9,674 nt of DNA from JAMLIN01 sp041676645 (GCA_041676645.1 JBAYRO010000110.1:1-9674); one strand, 5' to 3'; positions 1 through 5,845 are shown, counted from the stretch's first letter. The notes: generated from the sequence alone by a model not told the origin. Numbers and translations: made by a program.

Positions 1-66
1 CCTGCGCCTGCGCCTGCGCCTGCGCCTGCGCCTGCGCCTGCGACGGAGCCTGCGCCTGCGACGGAG
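1..66 (+). repeat. CCTGCG hexanucleotide repeat coding for Pro-Ala
   Basis: Seven tandem CCTGCG units fill nt 1-42. They are followed by ACGGAG, two more CCTGCG units and a second ACGGAG, ending at 66. In the ftsY frame this reads as seven Pro-Ala pairs, Thr-Glu, two Pro-Ala pairs and Thr-Glu. It is a low-complexity linker between the A domain and the NG domain. The array touches the window edge, so its full length is unknown. Because the unit is six bases, gain or loss of units keeps the frame. Confidence 0.9.
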
Positions 67-1002
67 AATCTCGTCGCAAGCACCGCCAGCGCCGATCGTC
101 GTGGCTGGATGAGCCGGCTGCGCGGCGGCCTGGCGCGCACCCGCGGCAATATCGCGGGAATCTTCTCCACCACGCGGCTGGACGACGATCTCTACGAGGA
201 GCTCGAAACCGCCCTGCTCACCAGCGATGCCGGCTACGAGGCCACCACCGCGGTACTCGAGGAGCTGAAATCCGTGGTGCGCAAACAGCGCCTCGATACC
301 GGCGAACAGGCCCGCGAGGCGCTGCGCCGGATCCTTGCCGACCTGCTGCGCCCACTCGAGAAACCGATCGACATCGACCGCGCCGAGCCGCTCGTGATGA
401 TGATCGCGGGGGTCAACGGGGCCGGCAAGACCACCTCCATCGGCAAGCTCGCCCATCACCTGCAACGCGAAGGCAAGTCGATCCTGCTCGCCGCCGGCGA
501 CACCTTCCGCGCCGCCGCCCGCGAGCAGCTCGCCGAGTGGGGAAACCGCAATGACGTCCAGGTGATTTCGCAACAGGGCGGCGACCCCGGCGCCGTCGCC
601 TTCGATGCGGTCACCGCCGGACGAGCGCGCAAGACCGGCGTGGTGATGGTGGACACGGCCGGCCGCCTGCCCACCCAGGCCCACCTGATGGAAGAACTGC
701 GCAAGATCCGTCGGGTCATCGACAAGGCGATGCCGGGCAGCCCCCACGAAACCCTGCTGGTGCTCGACGGCAACACCGGGCAGAACATGCTCGCCCAGGT
801 CAAGGCCTTTGATGCGGCGGTACCGCTGAGCGGCCTCATCGTCACCAAGCTCGACGGCACCGCCAAGGGCGGCGCCCTGGTGGCGCTTGCCCGCGAACGG
901 CGGGACGCCCCGATTCCGGTCTACTTCATCGGCGTCGGCGAAGCCATCGAGGATCTCCAGGCGTTCTCGGCCGACGAGTTCGCCCAGGCCCTGATCGGCT
1001 AG
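1..1002 (+). CDS. ftsY: Signal recognition particle receptor FtsY (5' end missing)
   Basis: FtsY is the SRP receptor GTPase that docks ribosome-SRP complexes at the inner membrane for co-translational insertion of membrane proteins. The frame is open to the left edge, so the true start and most of the acidic A domain are missing. An internal ATG at 109 is not the start: the frame upstream encodes a Pro-Ala repeat and then DRRGWMSRLRGGLARTR, the usual beginning of the FtsY N domain. The N-domain helices follow (about nt 100-390). The G domain shows the P-loop GVNGAGKTT at nt 409-435, DTFRAAAREQL, DTAGR at nt 652-666, the TKLDGTAKGG motif from nt 844, and a C-terminal IGVGEAIEDLQAFSADEF block. 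The TQAHLMEEL stretch after DTAGR and the GQN motif favour FtsY over Ffh, as does the lack of a methionine-rich M domain. rpoH follows in the same direction after 235 bp. Confidence 0.96.
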   Translation, partial: PAPAPAPAPAPAPATEPAPATENLVASTASADRRGWMSRLRGGLARTRGNIAGIFSTTRLDDDLYEELETALLTSDAGYEATTAVLEELKSVVRKQRLDTGEQAREALRRILADLLRPLEKPIDIDRAEPLVMMIAGVNGAGKTTSIGKLAHHLQREGKSILLAAGDTFRAAAREQLAEWGNRNDVQVISQQGGDPGAVAFDAVTAGRARKTGVVMVDTAGRLPTQAHLMEELRKIRRVIDKAMPGSPHETLLVLDGNTGQNMLAQVKAFDAAVPLSGLIVTKLDGTAKGGALVALARERRDAPIPVYFIGVGEAIEDLQAFSADEFAQALIG

Positions 1003-1058
1003 CTCCGGCCGGCAAGCCCGCTCGGCCCCGGCAACGCGGGAGCCCCGGCTGGCCGCCC

Positions 1059-1102
1059 GGCTGGGCGTGGCCCTTGCTTTGGCTGGGCGCGGTCCTTGCT
1101 TC
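1059..1102 (+). repeat. Imperfect 22-bp tandem duplication
   Basis: Two adjacent 22-bp copies (1059-1080 and 1081-1102) begin GGCTGGGCG and end in CCTTGCTT plus one base. They match at 19 of 22 positions. They lie between ftsY and the rpoH promoter, about 60 bp upstream of the CIRCE element. No function is evident; a duplicated upstream regulator site or a neutral slippage product are both possible. Confidence 0.6.
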
Positions 1103-1163
1103 GGATATGGCGATGAAAGCCGTGACAATAGTCATTGCTTATCGAAACTCGTCAAAACAGCTG

Positions 1164-1190
1164 TTAGCACTCATCGGGTCAGAGTGCTAT
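1164..1190. promoter_or_regulatory. CIRCE operator (HrcA-binding site) upstream of rpoH
   Basis: The sequence reads TTAGCACTC, nine spacer bases, then GAGTGCTAT. This matches the CIRCE consensus TTAGCACTC-N9-GAGTGCTAA except for the last base. CIRCE is the operator of the heat-shock repressor HrcA, usually found ahead of groESL or dnaK/hrcA-grpE genes. Here it overlaps the likely -35 and -10 elements of rpoH, so bound HrcA should block RNA polymerase directly. The repeat arms and the nine-base spacing are seen in the sequence; HrcA binding is inferred. Confidence 0.88.
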
Positions 1191-1193
1191 AAT
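1164..1193 (+). promoter_or_regulatory. Sigma-70-type promoter of rpoH, embedded in CIRCE
   Basis: A perfect TATAAT -10 lies at 1188-1193. An 18-bp spacer upstream is TTAGCA at 1164-1169, a 4-of-6 match to the -35 consensus. The left CIRCE arm contains the -35 and the right arm overlaps the first three bases of the -10. Transcription would begin near 1200, giving a leader of about 38 nt before the rpoH ATG. Confidence 0.7.
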
Positions 1194-1224
1194 TGACGTG
1201 TTCGCCGCCATGGGCGGCCTAAGC

Positions 1225-1230
1225 GGAGGG
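1225..1230 (+). promoter_or_regulatory. Ribosome binding site of rpoH
   Basis: GGAGGG ends seven bases before the ATG at 1238. This strong Shine-Dalgarno supports that start over the internal methionine codon at 1292. A short perfect hairpin (GCCGCC-ATG-GGCGGC, 1204-1218) lies upstream of it in the predicted leader. Confidence 0.8.
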
Positions 1231-1237
1231 ACAGTAC

Positions 1238-2134
1238 ATGCCCATAGCCAGATCGACCGCCATCGTGCCATCCGGCGCCGCCAGCGTCGGCATGGCCCTG
1301 CCCCCGGTCGGCAATCTCGATTCCTACATCTCGGCCGTCAACCGGCTGCCGATGCTCTCGCCCGAACGCGAAACCGAACTGGCGCGGCGCTACCGCGACG
1401 AGCAGGATCTCGATTCGGCCCGTGAACTGGTCATGTCGCACCTGCGGCTGGTGGTCTCCATCTCCCGCCAGTACCTCGGTTACGGCCTGCCTCACGGCGA
1501 CCTCATCCAGGAAGGCAACATCGGCCTGATGAAGGCGGTCAAGCGCTTCGACCCCGAACGCGGGGTACGCCTGGTTTCCTTCGCGATGCACTGGATCAAG
1601 GCCGAGATCCACGAATACGTCCTGCGCAACTGGCGGCTGGTTCGCATCGCCACCACCAAGGCCCAGCGCAAGCTCTTCTTCAACCTGCGCTCGATGAAGC
1701 CGAGCGCACAGACCCTGTCGCCCGACGAAATCGGCGATATCGCCTCACGGCTCAATGTCCGCGAGGGCGATGTCCTCGAAATGGAAACCCGTCTGGGCGG
1801 CGGCGACGTCGCGCTCGACTCGCAGGTCGACGACGGCGAGGAGAGCTATTCGCCGAGCGCCTGGCTGGCGGCGCCCGACGCCCAGCCCGAGCAGATCATG
1901 GAAGCCCGTCAGCACGACCGGCTCCAGTCCGAAGGCATCGAGCATGCGCTGGCCGCGCTCGATGACCGCAGCCGCCGGATCATCGAGACACGCTGGCTGC
2001 GCGACGCCGACGATGGCGGCTCGCTGACGCTTCACCAGCTCGCCGAGGAATTCGGCGTGTCGGCCGAGCGCATCCGCCAGATCGAGGGCAAGGCCCTGCA
2101 GAAGATGCGGGGAGCCCTGGCCGAGTACGCCTGA
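1238..2134 (+). CDS. rpoH: RNA polymerase heat-shock sigma factor RpoH (sigma-32)
   Basis: RpoH directs RNA polymerase to heat-shock promoters for chaperones and proteases. The 298-residue product has the family's usual length, with an N terminus about ten residues longer than that of E. coli. APVGNLDSY-type residues appear near 24-30 (PPVGNLDSY). Region 2 covers about 60-132, with GDLIQEGNIGLMKAVKRFDPERG for core binding and SFAMHWIKAEIHEYVLRNW for -10 recognition. The diagnostic RpoH box QRKLFFNLR is at 143-151, which separates it from RpoD and RpoS. Region 4.2 holds the helix-turn-helix TLHQLAEEFGVSAERIRQIEGKAL (264-287) for the -35 element. The start is fixed by a strong ribosome site. 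The promoter lies within a CIRCE element, so HrcA repression is likely on top of the usual post-transcriptional control of sigma-32. The gene converges with the Sco gene downstream. Confidence 0.97.
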   Translation: MPIARSTAIVPSGAASVGMALPPVGNLDSYISAVNRLPMLSPERETELARRYRDEQDLDSARELVMSHLRLVVSISRQYLGYGLPHGDLIQEGNIGLMKAVKRFDPERGVRLVSFAMHWIKAEIHEYVLRNWRLVRIATTKAQRKLFFNLRSMKPSAQTLSPDEIGDIASRLNVREGDVLEMETRLGGGDVALDSQVDDGEESYSPSAWLAAPDAQPEQIMEARQHDRLQSEGIEHALAALDDRSRRIIETRWLRDADDGGSLTLHQLAEEFGVSAERIRQIEGKALQKMRGALAEYA

Positions 2135-2143
2135 GCCCAGGAA

Positions 2144-2195
2144 AAGGAAATGGGGTCAGACTCGATTGATTAATCGAGTCTGACCCCATTTCCTT
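2144..2195. repeat. Perfect 24-bp inverted repeat with GGGGTCAGACTCGATT core
   Basis: Arms at 2144-2167 and 2172-2195 are perfectly complementary, with a four-base GATT loop. The repeat sits 9 bp after the rpoH stop and 6 bp before the Sco stop on the opposite strand. Its position could let it end transcription from both sides, but no clean T-run follows on either strand. The GGGGTCAGACTCGATT core resembles repeats I recall scattered in beta- and gamma-proteobacterial genomes, often near REP-associated tyrosine transposase genes. That link comes from memory and was not searched. The base composition is noticeably more AT-rich than the flanks. Confidence 0.85.
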
Positions 2196-2201
2196 CCCGT
2201 T

Positions 2202-2789
2202 TCAGGACTTCGAAGCCTGGTCCAGAAGCAGCCGGATATCGCTGGCCAGCGGCTCGGCGCCCTCTCCATGCTTGACGAACAGCCGCAGCTCACCGGTGGT
2301 GTCGATCACGTAGTTCGCCGCCGTGTGGTTGATCTGGTAGTTGTCGGGCGATGACCCCTCGACCTTTTCGTAGAACACCCGGTAGCCCCGCGCCACCTTG
2401 GCGATCTCGGCCGGATCGCCGTAGAGGCCGAGGAAGCTCGGATCGAAGGCGGGCACGTAGGAGCTGAGCACCTCGGGAGTGTCGCGCTCCGGATCCACGG
2501 TGATGAACAGCGCCTGCACCCGCTCGGCGTCATCGCCCAGCAGCGCCATCACCTCCTTCATCTCGATGAGGGTGCCCGGACAGACGTCCGGGCAATGGGT
2601 GAAGCCGAAGAAGACCGTCACCACCTTGCCGCGGAAATCCTCGAGGCTGCGCTTCGTGCCGGTGTGGTCGGTCAGCTCGAACGCGGGATCGAAGGATCCG
2701 CCGGTGATGTCGGTGGCATTGAAAGAGACGGGCTTGGGCGAGCAGCCTGCGAGGGCCACCGCCGCGAGGAACAGCAGGAGTCGTTTCAT
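2202..2789 (-). CDS. Sco family copper chaperone lipoprotein (Sco1/SenC/PrrC)
   Basis: Sco proteins deliver copper to, or reduce, the CuA site of cytochrome c oxidase subunit II in the periplasm. The 195-residue product begins with MKRLLLFLAAVALAGC, a signal peptide with an LAGC lipobox, so Cys16 should be lipidated and the protein held at the membrane. A thioredoxin-like fold follows. The copper ligands are visible as CPDVC (Cys66 and Cys70) in FGFTHCPDVCPGTL, and as His155 in INHTAANYVID. The family motif DPERDTP is at 99-105. It is the last gene of the minus-strand run, 36 bp after cyoE, and is probably in the same operon. Its ribosome site is weak, but the signal peptide and lipobox make the start convincing. 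Confidence 0.93.
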   Translation of the reverse strand: MKRLLLFLAAVALAGCSPKPVSFNATDITGGSFDPAFELTDHTGTKRSLEDFRGKVVTVFFGFTHCPDVCPGTLIEMKEVMALLGDDAERVQALFITVDPERDTPEVLSSYVPAFDPSFLGLYGDPAEIAKVARGYRVFYEKVEGSSPDNYQINHTAANYVIDTTGELRLFVKHGEGAEPLASDIRLLLDQASKS

Positions 2790-2825
2790 GGCATCGGGGA
2801 TCCCGGCCGGGTCACCGCGTTGCGA

Positions 2826-3716
2826 TCAGAGATAGTGATCGACCAGCAGTGCCCCGAACAGGGCCGCCAGGTAGAAGATGGAATAGCCGAAGGTGCGGCG
2901 TGCCAGGGCATCACTGTAGTTGCGCCACAGCCGCCACGCGTAAGCGAGGAAGATCCCGCCGAGCACCAGCGCCGCGACGAGATACGGCAGCCCGCTCATC
3001 TCGATGAGGTAGGGCAGCAGGGTCGTCACCACCAGCAGCAGCGTGTAGAGCAGGATCTGCAGGCGGGTGAAGGCCGAGCCGTGCGTGATCGGCAGCATCG
3101 GCAGGCCCGACTTGCGGTAGTCGTCGACCCGGTAGAGCGCCAGCGCCCAGAAGTGCGGCGGGGTCCAGACGAAGACGATCAGGAAGAGCACCAGGGCGCC
3201 GGCGCCGACATCGTTGGCGACGGCGGCCCAGCCCAGCAGCGGCGGCATTGCTCCCGAGGCGCCGCCGATGACGATGTTCTGCGGCGTTGCCGGCTTGAGC
3301 AGCACCGTGTAGACGATCGCATAGCCGACGAAGGTTGCCAGCGTGAGCCACATCGTCAGCGGATTGACCTGGGTGTACAGCAACAGCGCGCCGAGGCTGC
3401 CCAGCACGCCGGCGAAGACGAGGGTGCCGGTCGTGCTGACCGAGCCGCGCGCCAGCGGCCGGCGCCGCGTGCGCGCCATGCGGGCGTCGAGCCGGCGTTC
3501 GAACAGGCAATTGAAGGCGAACCCGGCCCCGGAGAGCATGGCGATGCCCGTGGTGCCGAACACCAGCACCTCCCAGGGCACCGGCCCGTTCGAGGCGAGC
3601 AGCATCCCGATCAACGCGCAGAAAGCCGCCAGCAGCACGATGCGCGGCTTGGTCAGCGCGAGGTAACGGGCCGCAACACTGCGCAGCCCCTCGGTTCGGG
3701 TTTGGGTCAGGTGCAT
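2826..3716 (-). CDS. cyoE: Protoheme IX farnesyltransferase (heme O synthase)
   Basis: This UbiA-family inner-membrane enzyme adds a farnesyl group to heme B to make heme O, the precursor of heme A. The 296-residue length is normal. The first prenyl-diphosphate/Mg-binding region is NCLFERRLDARMARTRRRPL at about 69-88, which is the heme O synthase version of the UbiA motif. The second aspartate-rich loop is YRVDDYRKSGLPMLP at about 195-209, preceded by WTPPHFWALAL. Seven to nine hydrophobic segments are spread over the length, and TKPRIV near the N terminus is typical. It lies 25 bp after ctaA and 36 bp before the Sco gene, in one run on the minus strand. The gene is also named ctaB when it serves an aa3 oxidase, which fits this context better than a bo3 quinol oxidase. 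Confidence 0.95.
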   Translation of the reverse strand: MHLTQTRTEGLRSVAARYLALTKPRIVLLAAFCALIGMLLASNGPVPWEVLVFGTTGIAMLSGAGFAFNCLFERRLDARMARTRRRPLARGSVSTTGTLVFAGVLGSLGALLLYTQVNPLTMWLTLATFVGYAIVYTVLLKPATPQNIVIGGASGAMPPLLGWAAVANDVGAGALVLFLIVFVWTPPHFWALALYRVDDYRKSGLPMLPITHGSAFTRLQILLYTLLLVVTTLLPYLIEMSGLPYLVAALVLGGIFLAYAWRLWRNYSDALARRTFGYSIFYLAALFGALLVDHYL

Positions 3717-3741
3717 CGGAAGTGCGCGAAGAAGCGCCGAA

Positions 3742-4794
3742 TCAGATGCGATAGCCGGCGCGTACTGCCCGATAGTTTAGCACCGTGACCACGCCGAGCA
3801 GGAGAGCCGCACCCCCGTTGTGGGCTACCGCCAGGGACAGCGGCAGGTCGAAGACAACGTTGGCCAGCCCCAGGCAGAACTGCAGGACGAGCACCAGCAG
3901 GACCAGCTGGCCGATCCGTTGCGCGCCATCGGTTCGCATCGCCCGCAGGCCCAGCCACCCGACGTAGAGGGCGACCACCACGGCCGCTATCCGGTGGCTG
4001 AGGTGGATCGCGGTCAGCGCCTGCATCGACAGGGCGTCGCCGCTGGCGGTCTGGCCAAGCTCGCGGAACATGTGGAATGCGTTGCCGAAGTCGACATCGG
4101 GCCACCATCGACCCTGGCAGGTGGGCAGGTCCGGGCACACGAGCGCCGCGTAGTTGGTGCTGGTCCAGCCCCCGAGGAAGATCTGGATCGATACCAGGGC
4201 GAGACCGAACGCCGCCGCGCCCCGCAGGCCCGCGAGCGGCTCGGAATCGATCGGCGCCGGATCGGGTCGCTGGCGCTGCCAGAGCCAGACGAGCAGCGCG
4301 AAGAGCAGCATCCCGCCCAGCAGGTGCCCGGTCACGATGGCGGGCTTGAGCAACAGGGTCACGGTCCATTTGCCGAACAGGCCCTGCAGGATCACCAGCC
4401 CGACCAGCACCACGGGCAGGGTCGGGGACTGGCGCAGCACCCCGCGCCAGCGGATGGCAAGCACCGCGATGGCGATGATCAGCAGCCCCAGTCCGGAGGC
4501 GAGATAGCGATGGACCATCTCGCGCCACGCCTTGCCCATCGAGACCGGACCGTGCTCGCCGCCCTGCTCGGCGACCGCCTGCGCGATGTGCTCGCTCGCC
4601 TGGGTCGGCGTGAGCTTGCCGTAGCAGCCCGGCCAGTCCGGGCAGCCGAGGCCGGCATCGGTGAGCCGGACCCAGGCGCCGAGCATGATGAGGCACAGGG
4701 TGAGAACGACGGTGACGAGAACGAGGCGACGAAACACGCGGCGCTGGCGTGTGCCGGCCGGGCCCGTGGCCTGGCCGATGGGATCTGGGTTCAT
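3742..4794 (-). CDS. ctaA: Heme A synthase, COX15/CtaA family
   Basis: CtaA oxidises the C8 methyl group of heme O to a formyl group, making heme A for aa3-type cytochrome c oxidase. The 350-residue protein has eight predicted membrane segments in two pseudo-symmetric halves. The signature GAWVRLTDAGLGCPDWPGCYG spans about 39-59 and carries the Cys51/Cys57 pair. A second cysteine pair, Cys220/Cys226 (CPDLPTC), lies in the matching loop of the second half. Likely heme-ligand histidines are His95 (MVHRYLAS), His157 (TGHLLGG), His264 or His267 (IHLSHRIA) and His325 (VAHNGGAAL). The start at 4794 is only three bases after the stop of the preceding Sco-like gene, so translation is probably coupled. 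cyoE, which makes its substrate, follows. Confidence 0.95.
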   Translation of the reverse strand: MNPDPIGQATGPAGTRQRRVFRRLVLVTVVLTLCLIMLGAWVRLTDAGLGCPDWPGCYGKLTPTQASEHIAQAVAEQGGEHGPVSMGKAWREMVHRYLASGLGLLIIAIAVLAIRWRGVLRQSPTLPVVLVGLVILQGLFGKWTVTLLLKPAIVTGHLLGGMLLFALLVWLWQRQRPDPAPIDSEPLAGLRGAAAFGLALVSIQIFLGGWTSTNYAALVCPDLPTCQGRWWPDVDFGNAFHMFRELGQTASGDALSMQALTAIHLSHRIAAVVVALYVGWLGLRAMRTDGAQRIGQLVLLVLVLQFCLGLANVVFDLPLSLAVAHNGGAALLLGVVTVLNYRAVRAGYRI

Positions 4795-4797
4795 GGC

Positions 4798-5442
4798 TCA
4801 GCCGATTCGTGAGACTTTCAGGAGACGTGAGATGTCCTTCTTGATCCGGCTCGGATCCGCATCGACCGGGAAACGCATCATGAGATGGCCCAGCGGATCG
4901 ACGAGATAGATGTGCGCGTCCGGTTCACCGGTTTCCCCCGCCGGGAAACTCGCAGCGAAGGCATGGGGGTCGGCCCGGGCCAGCCACAGGCCCGGATGGG
5001 CCGCCAGCAGTTCGGCGGAAGGATCGCGCTCATCGGTCACGATCCAGAGCCGTTCGACGCGCTCGCGATCATCGCCGGTGGTCAGGCGCACCTGCCGGAT
5101 GTTGTAGAGATTCTCCTGGCAGCGCTCATCGCAGACAGCCGGCCCGGCCACCACGAAGACCCAGCGCCCCGCCAGATTGGCCATCGTGGCCTTGGCCGGC
5201 ACGCTGCCGGCGACAGCCGCCAGCGGCGTCAACGCGAAGTCGGTGACATCGCGCTGCGGCTCGATGAGCGCACCGTAATTGGTCCGCCCTTCGGGCTGGA
5301 TGAAGAAATAGGCGATGTAGGCGGCGACGACGGGCGCCAGGAACAGCAGGCCGAGGATCACCAGCTGGCGCCGGCCCGAACGCGCCCTCCGCGCGTCGAT
5401 GCCATCGCCTTGCGCCTGTGCCTGGTTTTCTCGGGCCACCAT
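4798..5442 (-). CDS. Membrane-anchored Sco-like protein of the cytochrome oxidase cluster
   Basis: This 214-residue protein has a basic N terminus (RRARSGRRQ), one membrane helix at about 26-48 and a periplasmic domain. The domain has a thioredoxin/Sco-like pattern: RWVFVVAGPAVCDERCQENLYNIRQVR carries a CxxxC pair (Cys104 and Cys108) after a beta strand, WIVTDERDP resembles the strand after the second helix, and HIYLVDPLGHLMMRFP resembles the Sco IxNHTxxxYVID block. The spacing of the histidine to the tyrosine differs from that in true Sco proteins. Such genes are commonly found just before ctaA in beta-proteobacteria and are often annotated only as cytochrome oxidase transmembrane protein. 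A role in copper or thiol handling for the oxidase is inferred from the fold and the neighbours. It is the first gene of the minus-strand run, three bases before ctaA. Confidence 0.8.
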   Translation of the reverse strand: MVARENQAQAQGDGIDARRARSGRRQLVILGLLFLAPVVAAYIAYFFIQPEGRTNYGALIEPQRDVTDFALTPLAAVAGSVPAKATMANLAGRWVFVVAGPAVCDERCQENLYNIRQVRLTTGDDRERVERLWIVTDERDPSAELLAAHPGLWLARADPHAFAASFPAGETGEPDAHIYLVDPLGHLMMRFPVDADPSRIKKDISRLLKVSRIG

Positions 5443-5475
5443 CGTGAACGCTCGGATCCCCGCAGGAAAACCGGC

Positions 5476-5481
5476 ATTTTA
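5476..5481 (-). promoter_or_regulatory. Candidate -10 box for the cytochrome oxidase assembly operon
   Basis: On the minus strand this reads TAAAAT, a 5-of-6 match to the -10 consensus. It would start transcription about 27 bases before the ATG at 5442. No good -35 element is found at 16-18 bp, so the call is tentative. It sits back-to-back with a candidate -10 on the plus strand 31 bp away. Confidence 0.4.
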
Positions 5482-5512
5482 CCTGTTGGCGACCCGCCTA
5501 TTCCGCCGGGCG

Positions 5513-5518
5513 TAGAAT
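5513..5518 (+). promoter_or_regulatory. Candidate -10 box for the DUF2909-type gene
   Basis: TAGAAT on the plus strand matches 5 of 6 consensus bases. Transcription would begin near 5525, leaving about 42 nt before the TTG start at 5567 but only about 9 nt before the alternative GTG at 5534. The nearest TTG-like -35 (TTGGCG, 5486-5491) is 21 bp away, which is too far to be convincing. Confidence 0.4.
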
Positions 5519-5566
5519 CCGGCGCATGATGCGGTGCCCGTCGACGCCGCCGCAGCGGGAAACATC

Positions 5567-5779
5567 TTGAACTGGATCATCCTCGTCGCCTTCGTCTTCA
5601 TCATCGGCAGCCTGGTGTCGGCGGGCGTGTTCCTGGTGCGCGACAAGGGCAAGACCCGCAACGTAGCCCGCGCGCTCACGGTTCGCATCGCCCTTTCGGT
5701 GGCGCTCTTCCTGCTGCTGATGCTCGCCTACAAGCTGGGCTGGATACAGCCGCACGGCATCGCGATGATGCCGCGCTAG
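5567..5779 (+). CDS. Twin-transmembrane protein, DUF2909-type
   Basis: This small inner-membrane protein has two hydrophobic helices (about residues 3-24 and 42-60) joined by a basic loop, VRDKGKTRNVARALTVR. The tail KLGWIQPHGI fits the DUF2909 family of unknown function, whose genes often lie beside cytochrome c oxidase genes in beta-proteobacteria. No ATG is available in this frame upstream. A TTG at 5567, seven bases after GCGGGA, gives a 70-residue protein starting MNWIILVAFVFIIG, which fits the short family N terminus. A GTG at 5534 would add eleven residues (MPVDAAAAGNI) and has no ribosome site. The gene is divergent from the oxidase-assembly operon and is the only member of that functional group on the plus strand. 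Confidence 0.75.
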   Translation: MNWIILVAFVFIIGSLVSAGVFLVRDKGKTRNVARALTVRIALSVALFLLLMLAYKLGWIQPHGIAMMPR

Positions 5780-5800
5780 CGAGGCCGCGCCCCAAATGCA

Positions 5801-5822
5801 ACCGGCGCCCTGGGGCGCCGGT
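5801..5822. terminator. Hairpin between convergent genes
   Basis: A perfect 9-bp GC-rich stem, ACCGGCGCC / GGCGCCGGT, has a four-base CTGG loop. It lies 21 bp after the DUF2909-type stop and 23 bp before the stop of the opposing export gene, so it could end transcription from both sides. Neither side has a strong T-run, so termination strength is uncertain. Confidence 0.5.
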
Positions 5823-5845
5823 CGGTCGGGTTCGCTGCGCGGCGA

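Noticed and set aside
1003..1060. Possible terminator after ftsY
   Set aside because: Only a 5-bp CCCGC/GCGGG stem with a mismatched interior and no T-run was found.
2184..2191. CCCCATTT resembling a sigma-32 -10 element
   Set aside because: It is part of the palindrome and so occurs on both strands, no CTTGAA-like -35 lies at the right distance, and it would point into the ends of genes.
2595..3788. A 397-codon open frame on the plus strand opposite the Sco and cyoE genes
   Set aside because: The product is low-complexity, rich in Gln, Arg, Glu and Gly, and matches no fold. It mirrors the codon bias of two clear genes on the other strand.
3820..4812. A 330-codon open frame opposite ctaA
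   Set aside because: Same reason: Gln/His/Arg-rich shadow of a well-supported membrane protein gene in GC-rich DNA.
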